A stretch of 64,000 nt of DNA from Rubrivirga litoralis. GTDB taxonomy: Bacteria > Bacteroidota > Rhodothermia > Rhodothermales > Rubricoccaceae. Shown piece after piece: positions 54,584-63,280 of this stretch. The stretch covers positions 24,542-88,541 of the forward strand of contig NZ_JAVRHT010000015.1 in NCBI RefSeq assembly GCF_031846415.1, given 5' to 3'. Position 1 is the stretch's first letter. The number at the start of each line of letters is the position of its first letter. The position numbers and the translations under genes are program-made. The notes under the pieces were generated by a model that saw only the letters and a list, made by a program, of their open reading frames with translations, was not told where the DNA came from and searched no databases.

Positions 54584-56125
54584 CTACATCGACCGCTCCC
54601 TGGCCAGGCGGATCGCCTCGGCGGCGTTAACGACGCCGCCCGTGGCCGAGAGCGTCCCGAACGCGACGGGCTCGCCGCTGCCCGGCCGCGCGACCTCGTC
54701 GTCGGCGTAGCGCGTGGCCGAGTCGAGGAGGATCTGGCGGACCTCCTCGGCAGTGAAGTCGGGGAAGTACGCCATCACGAGCGCGGCCACGCCGGCCACG
54801 ACGGGCGAGGCGAAGCTGGTCCCGTTCGCCGTCTGCACGCCGCCGCCCGGGGCCAGCGACGTCACGTCGGCGCCGGGCGCGAACAGGTCGACGCCGGCCT
54901 GGCCGTAGTTCGAGAACCCGGCCGCGAGGCCGGCCGAGTCCGCCGTGCTCGCGCCGACTTCGAGCCAGCCGTCCGAGGCCGTCCCGTTGAGGAAGGTCCG
55001 CGTCGGGAAGTTGTCCTCGACGTCGATGTCCTCGCCCGAGTTGCCGGCGGCGTGGACGAGCAGGACGCCCTGATCGACGGCGTACGCCACGGCCTCGTCG
55101 ACGGCCTCCTTCTGCGGCGAGTACGACTTGCCAAAGCTCATGTTGATCACGCGCGCGCCGTTGTCAGCCGCGTAGCGGATGGCGTTGGCCACGTCCTTGT
55201 CGCGCTCGTCGCCGCCGGGGACCGCCCGGAGCACCATGATCCGAGCCGGCGCGATCCCGTCGATCCCGAGATTGTTGCCGCGCACGGCGCCGACCAGTCC
55301 GGCCACGCCGGTCCCGTGGTTGGGGTCGGGGCCGGCCACGTCGGTGTTGCCGTAGAAGCGCTCCGTGACGTCGGCGTAGTCGTCGCCGACGATCTCGCGC
55401 GGGTCGTAGTCCGGGTTGAGGCCGTACGTGAGCATGGACGAGATCTGCTCCTCGGCCGCTTCGACGTCGGAGAGCGAGGCGCCCTGGCCGGCGAGGAAGC
55501 CGAGGATCTGCTGGGCGCGCTGCGCGTCGGGGTCGTCGCCCACGTCCAGGGCCGTCGGGTCCTCGGGGTCGTAGTCGTCGCCGAACCGCTCGCGGAGCGT
55601 GGCGTCGGCGCCGCGGACCTGGCCGAGGATCTGGCCGATCTGGGCGGCCTGCGCCGCGAGCGGCGCGCGCTCGGCTTCGAGGTCGGCCTCGAGCGCCTCG
55701 CAGTCGGTGTAGGTCGGGTCGGGCGTGCCGTCGCGGCAGAGCTTGACGAGCCGGGCGAGCTCGTACGAGTCGTGCTCGACGTTCCGGCCGTCTGCCCCGC
55801 CCAGGAAGCTCCAGCCGTGGACGTCGTCGACGTAGCCGTTGCCGTCGTCGTCGACGCCGTTGCCGGCCACCTCGTCCTCGTTCGTCCACAGGGCGGGCTC
55901 GATGTCGGGGTGCGTCACGTCGACGCCGCTGTCGATGATGGCGACGACGACGGCCTCGGGGTCGCGGTCGCCGAGCTCGGCGTACGCCCGGTCGAGGTCG
56001 ATGCCGGCCACGCCGGCGTCGCTCCCGAGCAGGTGCCAGTCTGACGGCGGGGGCGGGGCGGCGTCCTGCGCGAAGGCCGGGGCGGCGACGAGGGCCGCGG
56101 CGGCGAGGAGGGGGCGGAGAGTCAT
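54584..56125 (-). CDS. Secreted S8 (subtilisin-like) serine protease
   Basis: The 513-residue protein has a signal peptide (MTLRPLLAAAALVAAPAFAQ) and the catalytic triad blocks AIIDSGVDVTHPD (Asp), HGTGVAGLVGAV (His) and NGTSFASPVVAG (Ser). A long insertion of about 140 residues lies between the Asp and His blocks (including DCEALEADLEAERAPLAAQA and ISSMLTYGLNPDYD), where typical subtilisins have about 35. Calcium-like loops NGVDDDGNGYVDD are present. No sorting domain is found at the C-terminus (ends IRLARERSM), so it may remain periplasmic or leave by another route. Confidence 0.92.
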   Translation of the reverse strand: MTLRPLLAAAALVAAPAFAQDAAPPPPSDWHLLGSDAGVAGIDLDRAYAELGDRDPEAVVVAIIDSGVDVTHPDIEPALWTNEDEVAGNGVDDDGNGYVDDVHGWSFLGGADGRNVEHDSYELARLVKLCRDGTPDPTYTDCEALEADLEAERAPLAAQAAQIGQILGQVRGADATLRERFGDDYDPEDPTALDVGDDPDAQRAQQILGFLAGQGASLSDVEAAEEQISSMLTYGLNPDYDPREIVGDDYADVTERFYGNTDVAGPDPNHGTGVAGLVGAVRGNNLGIDGIAPARIMVLRAVPGGDERDKDVANAIRYAADNGARVINMSFGKSYSPQKEAVDEAVAYAVDQGVLLVHAAGNSGEDIDVEDNFPTRTFLNGTASDGWLEVGASTADSAGLAAGFSNYGQAGVDLFAPGADVTSLAPGGGVQTANGTSFASPVVAGVAALVMAYFPDFTAEEVRQILLDSATRYADDEVARPGSGEPVAFGTLSATGGVVNAAEAIRLARERSM

Positions 56126-56314
56126 GCAGAGAGTAGATGGGAGGGCGAGAAACGGGGGCGGGGCGGCGTTCGCGTGGCCGCCCCGCCCGGCCGCTGGCGG
56201 AGCCGGAACCTACTCGCGCGGGCGGGGCGGCCGGCGCCGCGCGGCGTCGCCCACCCCGCCCCAGCCGAGGCCGCCCATGTCGGGTGGGGCGGTCGGCGGG
56301 AGTCCCCAAAGACG

Positions 56315-56345
56315 CCGCCCCGCCCACGGCGTGCGGGCGGGGCGG
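56315..56345 (-). terminator. Hairpin of inverted 11-mers downstream of the lipoprotein gene
   Basis: CCGCCCCGCCC and GGGCGGGGCGG pair as an 11-base stem with a 9-base loop, 23 bases past the stop of the lipoprotein. Confidence 0.7.
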
Positions 56346-56367
56346 CGGGTGCGCGTGGGGGCGGCCG

Positions 56368-56772
56368 CTACTGGCGGCGGAGGGTGGCCGGGGCGTCGCC
56401 GGGGTCCGTCTCGATGGCGATCGTGTCGCCGTCGTCGCTGACGGTCCCCGTCAGCGCCTCACCGTCCACGACGAGCGTGAGGGCGGGGTGGTCGTAGGTG
56501 CCGGTGCCGGTGACGGGGTCGATCACCTCGTCGAACCCGCCCTGCTCAATGACCGAGCCCTCGAACCGGAACGACTCGCCGCTCTCGGTGTCGGGAATGT
56601 CGACCGTGAGCGTGGTGAACGTGCCCTCGCCTGTGTCTTCATCCCGGAGGTCCTCGGTCACGCCGGAGTAGGTCCCTCCGATCTCGAACTCGGAGTCGGC
56701 CGAATCGCAGGCCGCGAGCGCTAGCGTCGCAAGCAGGCAAGCAGAGAGGGCGGTTGGGTAGAAGCGGCGCAT
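56368..56772 (-). CDS. Predicted lipoprotein, 134 aa
   Basis: The lipobox is ATLALAAC (Cys at about 22). The mature domain is an acidic beta-rich barrel-like fold (EFEIGGTYSGVTEDLRDEDT, SFRFEGSVIEQGGFDEV, ALTLVVDGEALTGTVSDDGD), a pattern seen in small Bacteroidota lipoproteins; family unknown. CCACCCCGCCCCCGCCCG precedes the ATG at 56772. Confidence 0.75.
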   Translation of the reverse strand: MRRFYPTALSACLLATLALAACDSADSEFEIGGTYSGVTEDLRDEDTGEGTFTTLTVDIPDTESGESFRFEGSVIEQGGFDEVIDPVTGTGTYDHPALTLVVDGEALTGTVSDDGDTIAIETDPGDAPATLRRQ

Positions 56773-57016
56773 CGGGCGGGGGCGGGGTGGGTGCAGAGGC
56801 AGTGAGTTTACGGGGCCTCCGTGCAGGGTGCACGGTCGCCGCCCCGCCCCGAGTCGCCGAAGCACTCAACGCCCCGCCCTGTGGCGCGAGCGGGGCGGTC
56901 GCCCCGCCCTCTGCCGCTGCGTCCGGGCACCACGGGGCGGGGCGGAGCGTTGGGACGGCCTCCCCGCCCGACCCCCGACCGCCCCGCCCGTCGCTACACC
57001 CTTAACTCCCGCTCCC

Positions 57017-58612
57017 ATGCCGCGCATCCTCTGGGCCGACGACGAGATCGACCTCCTCAAGCCCCACGTCCTGTTCCTCGAAGCCAAGGGCTACAACGTC
57101 GAGACGGTCACGAACGGGGCCGACGCCGTCGACCGCGTCCGCGAGCGGGGCGGCTACGACGTGGTCTTCCTCGACGAGCAGATGCCCGGGCTGGGCGGGC
57201 TCGACGCGCTCCAGGAGATCAAGGGCGCCCGGCCCGAGACGCCGGTCGTGATGATCACGAAGTCGGAGGAGGAGCACATCATGGAGGACGCCATCGGCCG
57301 CCAGATCGCCGACTACCTCATCAAGCCGGTCAACCCGAAGCAGATCCTGCTCTCGGTCAAGAAGATCCTCGAGGGCGACCGGATCCGCGGCGCGCAGGTC
57401 CAGCAGGACTACCTCCAGGGGTTCGGCGAGCTGACGGCGCGGATCGGGGGCGCCGACGACGCCGGCGACTGGACCGACGTCTACGAGACGCTCGTGCGCC
57501 ACGACCTCGGCCTGGGCGGGGCGGACGAGGGCGTCCGCCAGATCCTCGACGACCAGTACCGCGAGGCCAACCGGGCCTTCGCCGGGTTCGTCGAACGCCG
57601 CTACCCGCGGTGGATCGAAGACGTCCAGGCCGGCGAGAAGCCGCGCCGCGACCGCCCCGCCCTCAGCCACGAGGTGCTCCCGCGGTGGGTGTTCCCGCAC
57701 CTGGGCGGGGCGGGCGAGCGGCCCGAGCGGCCGGTCGTGTTCCTGCTCATCGACTGCATGCGCTACGACCAGTGGCTCCTGTTCGAGGACCACCTCCGCG
57801 CGCTCTACGACGTCGAGAAGGATTGGCACTACGGGCTCCTGCCGACGGCCACGCCGTTCAGCCGGAACGCGCTCTTCGCCGGGCTCCTGCCCATCGACCT
57901 CGCCAAGCGGTTCCAGAACTACACCGTCGACGAGCGGGGCGACGAGGCCTCGCTCAACGCGCACGAGGCCGAGTACCTCGACGACCACCTCGCGCGCCGC
58001 CACCGCGGCGACGTCCGGGTCCGCTACGACAAGCTGGTCTCGCAGAGCGACGGCACCCAGTTCGCCGACCGCGTGACGGACTACCTCCAGCACGACCTCT
58101 CGGCCGTCGTCGTCAACTTCGTCGACATCTTGGCCCACAGCCGCTCGGACACGCGGATCCTCAAGGAGATCGCCCCCGACCTCCCGGCCTACCGCTCGCT
58201 GACCGGGGCGTGGTTCGAGCACAGCTGGCTGCTGGCCGCGCTCCAGGAGCTGGCCCGCCACGACTGCACGGTCGTCGTGAGCACCGACCACGGGGCCGTC
58301 CGCGCGCTCCACCCGACGAAGGTGATCGGCGACCGCGAGGCGTCGACGAGCCTCCGCTACAAGCACGGCCGGAACCTGAAGGTGGACACCGACGACGCCA
58401 TCTTCGTCAAGGAGCCGGAGACGTACGGGCTGCCGCGGCTGGGCATCAACGAGAACTACATTTTCGCCCGCGGCGACAGCTACTTCGTCTACCCGACGAA
58501 CTACAACCGCTACGTGAACCAGTACCGCGACACGTTCCAGCACGGCGGCGTGACGATGGAGGAGGTCCTGCTGCCGGTCGTCACGCTCCGCCCGAAGCAG
58601 AACGGGAACTAG
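57017..58612 (+). CDS. porX: PorX, response regulator fused to an alkaline-phosphatase-like (PglZ) domain
   Basis: PorX, with sensor PorY and sigma factor SigP, controls type IX secretion in Bacteroidota. The 531-residue protein has an N-terminal receiver domain (ILWADDEIDLLKPHVLFLEA; phosphoacceptor Asp 53 in VFLDEQMPG; Lys in YLIKPVNP) and a C-terminal phosphatase-superfamily domain with FLLIDCMRYDQW, NFVDILAHSR and VVVSTDHGAVRA metal residues. The effector domain is reported to act on signalling oligonucleotides. Length and layout are typical. Together with the T9SS-tagged M36 protease it indicates a working T9SS. porY is not in the window. Confidence 0.93.
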   Translation: MPRILWADDEIDLLKPHVLFLEAKGYNVETVTNGADAVDRVRERGGYDVVFLDEQMPGLGGLDALQEIKGARPETPVVMITKSEEEHIMEDAIGRQIADYLIKPVNPKQILLSVKKILEGDRIRGAQVQQDYLQGFGELTARIGGADDAGDWTDVYETLVRHDLGLGGADEGVRQILDDQYREANRAFAGFVERRYPRWIEDVQAGEKPRRDRPALSHEVLPRWVFPHLGGAGERPERPVVFLLIDCMRYDQWLLFEDHLRALYDVEKDWHYGLLPTATPFSRNALFAGLLPIDLAKRFQNYTVDERGDEASLNAHEAEYLDDHLARRHRGDVRVRYDKLVSQSDGTQFADRVTDYLQHDLSAVVVNFVDILAHSRSDTRILKEIAPDLPAYRSLTGAWFEHSWLLAALQELARHDCTVVVSTDHGAVRALHPTKVIGDREASTSLRYKHGRNLKVDTDDAIFVKEPETYGLPRLGINENYIFARGDSYFVYPTNYNRYVNQYRDTFQHGGVTMEEVLLPVVTLRPKQNGN

Positions 58613-58692
58613 GAACGGGAAACGAGGAACGGGGCAGAGTCAAAATCGGGGGCGGGGCGGCCGTCATTTTCCTATTTCCCGTTCCCGTTGCC
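58601..58692. repeat. Inverted arms of GGAACGGGA words between porX and the reductase gene
   Basis: The left arm (58601-58634), which includes the porX stop codon, reads GGAACGGGAA/GAGGAACGGGG-type words. The right arm (58665-58692), which includes the TTG start of the next gene, reverse-complements to GGCAACGGGAACGGGAAATA. An 11-mer lies in the loop. Confidence 0.65.
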
Positions 58693-59560
58693 TGCTCCCC
58701 ACCCCGCCCCGCCCCCCGGCTACCTCCCCGCCCGCGTCGAGCGGCGGCTGGACGTGGCCGACGACCTCGCCGTGATCTGGCTCCGCCCGTCCGAGCCGGT
58801 CACGTTCCTCCCCGGCCAGTACCTCACGCTGGCGGCGCCCGGCGCCGACGGCGGCGTCGTGAAGCGGCCGTACTCGGTCGTGAGCGCGCCGCACGAGCCG
58901 CTCGTCGAGCTCGTGGTGGAGCTGGTGCCCGAGGGCACGCTCACGCCGCTCCTCTGGCCGCTCGGCCCGGGCGACGGCGTCTGGGTGCGGCGCCGGGCCG
59001 CGGGCCGGTTCCTGCTCGACCCGGAGCGCTCGCGGCACGTCATGGCCTGCACCGTGACCGGCGTGGCCCCGTTCCTCTCGATGATCCGCGCGCACGTGGC
59101 CGTGGGCGGGGCGGCGGATGACCGCTTTCTCGTGGTCTGGGGCGCGAGTCACGCGGCCGAGTTCGGCCCGTACCTCGAGGAGCTGGACGCGCTCGCCGCC
59201 CGGGACGACGTCGAGGCTGTCCCGACGGTCAGCCGGCCGTGGGAGAACCCGGCGTGGGACGGGGAGGTCGGGCGCGTGGAGGACGTGCTCCGCAAGCACC
59301 TCGACCGCCTCGGGTGGGCCGCCGCCGACGTGGCGGGCTACGCCTGCGGGCACCCGCAGATGGTCGAGACCGTGCAGGGCCTGCTCCGCCGCGCGGGCGT
59401 CGCCGAGGACCACGTCCACGAGGAGGTGTTTTTCACCGAGGGCGGGGCGGAGGACGATCCGCCCGCCCCGTCCGGGACGCTCCCGCCCGAGCCGCCCCGC
59501 CCGAGCCGACCGCCCGGCGCGCCGGGCGGGGTGGTGCTGAAGACGGTCCCCCGCCCGTAG
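58688..59560 (+). CDS. FAD/NAD(P)H oxidoreductase of the ferredoxin-NADP reductase type
   Basis: The 290-residue protein has the FAD-binding barrel with RPYSVVSAP at about 60 and the NAD(P) domain with GVAPFLSMIR at about 125 and CGHPQMVETV near the end, then HEEVFFTEGG, the typical FNR C-terminus. It extends by a Pro-rich tail with translated 11-mers (PRPSRPPGAPGGVV). The electron partner is unknown (ferredoxin or flavodoxin likely). A TTG start is proposed from its position; no ATG fits. Confidence 0.85.
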   Translation: MPAPHPAPPPGYLPARVERRLDVADDLAVIWLRPSEPVTFLPGQYLTLAAPGADGGVVKRPYSVVSAPHEPLVELVVELVPEGTLTPLLWPLGPGDGVWVRRRAAGRFLLDPERSRHVMACTVTGVAPFLSMIRAHVAVGGAADDRFLVVWGASHAAEFGPYLEELDALAARDDVEAVPTVSRPWENPAWDGEVGRVEDVLRKHLDRLGWAAADVAGYACGHPQMVETVQGLLRRAGVAEDHVHEEVFFTEGGAEDDPPAPSGTLPPEPPRPSRPPGAPGGVVLKTVPRP

Positions 59561-59648
59561 GCGCCCGCCCCGCCCTCGACTCGGGCGGGGTGGTGCACGG
59601 AGGCCGAACCGCCCCGCCCCCTGGCGCGGCGCGGACGGGGCGCTCATC

Positions 59649-59690
59649 TTCCGCCTTCCGCCTTCCGCCTTCCGCCTTCCGCCTTCCGCC
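59649..59690 (+). repeat. Six perfect TTCCGCC heptamer repeats just before the tsaE start
   Basis: TTCCGCC is repeated six times without interruption and ends five bases before the GTG of tsaE (59696), with a TTCCC partial copy. A tract of this type can vary in copy number by slippage. Complementary GGCGGAA-type words occur at the 3' end of tsaE (about 60110-60125). Confidence 0.85.
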
Positions 59691-59695
59691 TTCCC

Positions 59696-60145
59696 GTGTT
59701 CGACGGCCTCCTCCCCGCCCAGACCGACGGCGCCGCCGAGACGCTCGCGCTCGGCCGCCGCCTCGCCGCGCGGCTGGAGCCCGGCGACGTCGTCGCGCTC
59801 CAGGGCGACCTGGGCGCGGGCAAGACGCACCTCGCCAAGGGAATCGCGGCCGGTCTCGGCCTGGACCCCGACGCGGTCACCTCGCCCACGTTCACGATCG
59901 TCCAGGAGCACGGCGACGGCGCGCTCCTCCACCTCGACCTCTACCGGATCGAGTCCGACGCCGACCTCGCTGGGTTGGGGCTCGACGAGCTCCTCGACGG
60001 CGACGCGGTCGCCCTCGTCGAGTGGCCCGAGCGGGGCGGCGCGTGGCTCCCCGCCCGCACCGTCTGGCTCCGGCTCGCGCACCTCGGCGGCGACCGGCGC
60101 CGGGTGGAGGAGGCGGAAAGGGCGGAACCGGAGACCGGGGAGTAG
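59696..60145 (+). CDS. tsaE: tRNA threonylcarbamoyladenosine synthesis ATPase TsaE
   Basis: TsaE is the small ATPase that helps TsaB-TsaD install t6A37 in tRNA. The 149-residue protein has Walker A GDLGAGKTHLAKGIAAG at about 40, SPTFTIVQEHGDG, HLDLYRIES and VEWPERGG, all family hallmarks. Its GTG start follows directly after a heptanucleotide repeat, so expression may vary with repeat number. folC follows at 60187. Confidence 0.95.
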   Translation: MFDGLLPAQTDGAAETLALGRRLAARLEPGDVVALQGDLGAGKTHLAKGIAAGLGLDPDAVTSPTFTIVQEHGDGALLHLDLYRIESDADLAGLGLDELLDGDAVALVEWPERGGAWLPARTVWLRLAHLGGDRRRVEEAERAEPETGE

Positions 60146-60186
60146 GTGAGCGGGGCGGGGTGGACGAGTCCATTTCCTAGTTCCCA

Positions 60187-61542
60187 GTGCCCACCGCCTC
60201 TACAGCTGAAGACCGCCTCCTCGCCCTCCCCCGCTTTGCCGACGCCGGCGCGGCGGCGTACAAGCCCGGCCTGGAGCGGATGCGCGCGCTCCTCGCCGCG
60301 CTGGACGACCCGCACCTCGTCTACCCTACGGTCCACGTCGCCGGGACGAACGGGAAGGGCTCGACGGCGTCGTTCGCCGCGTCCGTGGCGCAGGCCGCCG
60401 GGCTCCGCGTCGGGCTCCACACGTCGCCGCACCTGGTCTCGCTCCGCGAGCGGATGCGCATCGACGGCCGCCCCGCCCCGCCCGCGTGGCTCGACGGCGC
60501 CGTCGACCGCTGGGGCGGGGCGGTCGAGGCCGTCGGCCCCAGCTTTTTCGAGGCGACGGTCGCGCTGTCGCTCCTCTACTTCGCCGAACAGGACGTGGAC
60601 CTCGCCGTCGTCGAGGTGGGGCTGGGTGGGCGGCTCGACGCGACGAACGTGCTGGTCCCGTGCGTGGCCGCGGTCACGCACGTCGGGCTCGACCACACGG
60701 ACCTGCTGGGCGCGACAACGCGCGAGATCGCGCGCGAGAAGGCCGGCATCGCCAAACCGGGCGTCCCGCTCCTCCACGCCGTCGCGGACGCCGACGCCCG
60801 CGACTCGCTCGAAACCGAAGCGCGCGGGCGGGGCGGGGTGGTGGAGGCCGTGCGCGAGACGTGCCGCGTCGAGCCCGCCGGTGTGGGGTCTGGCGGCGCG
60901 GAGGCCGCCCCGCCCGGTTCCGCCCCGCCCGGTCCCGCCCCGCCCCGCGTCTGCCTCGTGACGCCGCTGCGCGACTACGGGCCGGTCGTGCTCGGGCTGC
61001 CCGGGCCGCACCAGGCGTGGAACGCGGCGCTCGCCGTACGCGCCGCCGAGGTTGCGTCGCCCGCCCCGCCCACGCCCGAGGCCGTCCGCGCCGGACTGGC
61101 CGAGGTCGCCCGGCGGACCGGCCTGCGCGGGCGGGGCGGGGCCTGGGCCGCCGACCCGCGCGTCGTGCTCGACGTGGCCCACAACGCCGACGGCTGGCGG
61201 GCGGCGCTCGACGCCGTCGCCGTGCCCGAGGGCGGCCGCTTGTGGGTGCTCGCCGGCGTTCTGGCCGACAAGGACGCCGCGGCGCTCGGCGCGCTCCTGG
61301 CCCGCCGGCCCGCCGGCCTGCCGTCTGCCCACCGCGTGCTGGCCGCCGGGCTGGAGGGCGAGCGGGCGCTCTCGGCCGAGGCGCTCGCCGAGGCGCTGGG
61401 GCGGGGCGGGGCCGACGCCGAGCCCGCAGGAACGCCCGCCGAGGCGCTCCGCCGGTTCCAGGACGCCGCGGGGCCGGCCGACCGGCTCCTGGTCACGGGG
61501 TCGCACCAGACGGTCGCTGCCGTGCTCCAGGGCGAACCCTGA
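60187..61542 (+). CDS. folC: Folylpolyglutamate / dihydrofolate synthase
   Basis: FolC adds glutamates to folates. The 451-residue protein has the Mur-ligase-like ATP loop VHVAGTNGKGSTASFAA at about 55, LHTSPHLVSLRERMRI, EVGLGGRLDATNV and DHTDLLGATTREIAREKAGI, and a C-terminal VLDVAHNADGWRAAL. Several translated 11-mers occur in it (GRGGV, GRGGAD, APPGSAPPGPAPP). Its GTG start follows a pyrimidine-rich leader (TTTCCTAGTTCCCA). It belongs to the same metabolic theme as folE. Confidence 0.95.
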   Translation: MPTASTAEDRLLALPRFADAGAAAYKPGLERMRALLAALDDPHLVYPTVHVAGTNGKGSTASFAASVAQAAGLRVGLHTSPHLVSLRERMRIDGRPAPPAWLDGAVDRWGGAVEAVGPSFFEATVALSLLYFAEQDVDLAVVEVGLGGRLDATNVLVPCVAAVTHVGLDHTDLLGATTREIAREKAGIAKPGVPLLHAVADADARDSLETEARGRGGVVEAVRETCRVEPAGVGSGGAEAAPPGSAPPGPAPPRVCLVTPLRDYGPVVLGLPGPHQAWNAALAVRAAEVASPAPPTPEAVRAGLAEVARRTGLRGRGGAWAADPRVVLDVAHNADGWRAALDAVAVPEGGRLWVLAGVLADKDAAALGALLARRPAGLPSAHRVLAAGLEGERALSAEALAEALGRGGADAEPAGTPAEALRRFQDAAGPADRLLVTGSHQTVAAVLQGEP

Positions 61543-61684
61543 GCGGGGGCGTGGGTTAGACGGCACCCCGGGTACAATTTGCCGCCGGGTCCACGTCTAT
61601 ATATCCCCGGACCGCACCCCGCCCCTCTCCGCGGTCCGCGCCTCCTCCCCCAGTCCCGCGCCCCGGTGCCGGGGCGCCGTCGAC

Positions 61685-63166
61685 ATGAACATCACCGCTC
61701 TGGAGCAGAAGAAGGTCTCCGAGCTCCACGAGATCGCGCGCCGCCTGGGCATCGGGGGCTACGCGGACCTCCGGAGGCGGGACCTCATCTACGAGATCCT
61801 CGGCGCGCAGGCCGACGCGGAAGCCGATGCCGCCGAGCCGCCGCCCCGCCCGGGCTACGACGCCGGCGACCGCCCGGCGGTCCGCCCCCGCTCGTCCGTG
61901 CGCCGCGCTGCGCCGGCCGAGGGCCGCCGCGAGGTCCGCCGGCGGCGGACGTCCCGCGAGCGCCGGCCGATCTCGCCCGAGTGGCCCGGCTACATGCAGG
62001 GGTACGACCCGCAGGCGGTCACGCTCGACGGGCTCATCCGCAAGGCGGGCGTGCTCGAGATCCTGCCCGACGGGTACGGCTTCCTCCGGTCGGCCGAGTA
62101 CAGCTACCTCCCGTCGCCCGACGACATCTACGTCAGCCCGAGCCAGATCAAGCGGTTCGCGCTCCGCGTCGGCGACACGGTCGACGGCCAACTCCGGCCG
62201 CCGAAGGAGGGCCAGCGCTTTTTCGCGCTCATCCGCGTCCACTCCATCAACGGCCGGGCGCCCGAGGACTTCGACGAGCGGACGGGCTACGACTACCTCA
62301 CGCCGGCCTACCCCGACCACCAGCTCCGCCTCGAAACGACGCCGGACGAGCTCTCGACGCGCGTGGTCGACCTGGTCGCGCCGATCGGGAAGGGCCAGCG
62401 CGGGCTCGTCGTCGCCCCGCCCCAGTCGGGGAAGACGGTCCTCCTGCAGAAGGTCGCCCGGGCGATCCTCGAAAACGAGCCGGGGACGACGGTCATCGCG
62501 CTCCTCGTCGACGAGCGCCCCGAGGAGGTCACGGACTTCGAGCGGGCCGTGCCCGGCGTCGAGGTGGTCGCCTCGACGTTCGACGAGTCGCCCGAGCGCC
62601 AGGTCCACATTGCCGACCTCGTGCTCGAAAAGGCCAAGCGGCTCGTCGAGGCGGGCCAGGACGTGGTCGTCCTGCTCGACTCGATCACGCGCCTCGCCCG
62701 CGCCCACAATGCCCTGCCGCACCCGGGCGGGGCGGCCGTCGAGGGGGCGGGGCGGACGCTCTCGGACACCGTCGACGCCGCCGCGCTCCGCGGCCCGAAG
62801 CGCCTGTTCGGCGCCGCCCGCGCCGTCGAGGAGGGCGGCTCGCTGACCGTCATCGCGACGGCCCTCGTCGAGACGGACAGCCGCATGGACGACGTGATCT
62901 ACGAGGAGTTCAAGGGCACCGGCAACATGGAGCTCGTGCTGTCCCGCGACCTCGCCGACCGCCGCACCTTCCCCGCCGTCGACGTCGCGCGGAGCGGCAC
63001 GCGCCGCGAGGAGATGCTCGTGCCGCCCGAGCGCCTCGCCCGCGTCCACGCCCTCCGCCGCCGGCTCGCCGGCCTCGACCCCGTCGACGCCATGACCTTC
63101 CTCCTCGACCGCCTGCGCGGCACGGCGTCGAACGACGCGTTTCTGCAGGAGATGGGCGACGAGTGA
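61685..63166 (+). CDS. rho: Transcription termination factor Rho
   Basis: Rho is an RNA-dependent hexameric helicase that ends transcription. The 493-residue protein has the N-terminal Rho-N helices (ALEQKKVSELHEIARRLGIG), an Arg/Pro-rich linker, the primary RNA-binding OB fold (ILPDGYGFLRSAEYSYLPSP), the P-loop VVAPPQSGKTVLLQK, ALLVDERPEEVTDFER, LLDSITRLARAHN and the R-loop region SGTRREEMLV. ATG at 61685. Upstream an AT-rich TATATAT (61598-61604) in otherwise GC-rich DNA may be its promoter. Rho may matter here because many stems lack T-runs. Confidence 0.97.
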   Translation: MNITALEQKKVSELHEIARRLGIGGYADLRRRDLIYEILGAQADAEADAAEPPPRPGYDAGDRPAVRPRSSVRRAAPAEGRREVRRRRTSRERRPISPEWPGYMQGYDPQAVTLDGLIRKAGVLEILPDGYGFLRSAEYSYLPSPDDIYVSPSQIKRFALRVGDTVDGQLRPPKEGQRFFALIRVHSINGRAPEDFDERTGYDYLTPAYPDHQLRLETTPDELSTRVVDLVAPIGKGQRGLVVAPPQSGKTVLLQKVARAILENEPGTTVIALLVDERPEEVTDFERAVPGVEVVASTFDESPERQVHIADLVLEKAKRLVEAGQDVVVLLDSITRLARAHNALPHPGGAAVEGAGRTLSDTVDAAALRGPKRLFGAARAVEEGGSLTVIATALVETDSRMDDVIYEEFKGTGNMELVLSRDLADRRTFPAVDVARSGTRREEMLVPPERLARVHALRRRLAGLDPVDAMTFLLDRLRGTASNDAFLQEMGDE

Positions 63167-63280
63167 TGAGTGAAGAGCGGGCTGCAAAGCGCCGGGCGGG
63201 GCGGGGTAGTCGTATTCAAGGCGGGGCGTCCCCGACCACCCCGCCCGTTACTCGTCACCCATCGCCCGTTGCCCGTTTTG
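63151..63280. repeat. Inverted arms GATGGGYGACGAGT between rho and the HAD gene
   Basis: The rho C-terminal codons and stop form the left arm (GATGGGCGACGAGTGATGAG, 63151-63170). The right arm (63242-63280), which includes the TTG start of the next gene, reverse-complements to GGGCGATGGGTGACGAGT. The 14-base core matches at 13 positions. 11-mers lie between. Confidence 0.65.

Noticed and set aside
54440..57004. ACACCCTTAA/ACACCCTAA words as a promoter element
   Set aside because: Three similar words were seen (near 6926, 54460 and 56995), but their orientation relative to genes is inconsistent.
59648..59695. CRISPR array
   Set aside because: The heptamers are contiguous with no spacers. No cas genes or repeat-spacer pattern is present anywhere in the window.
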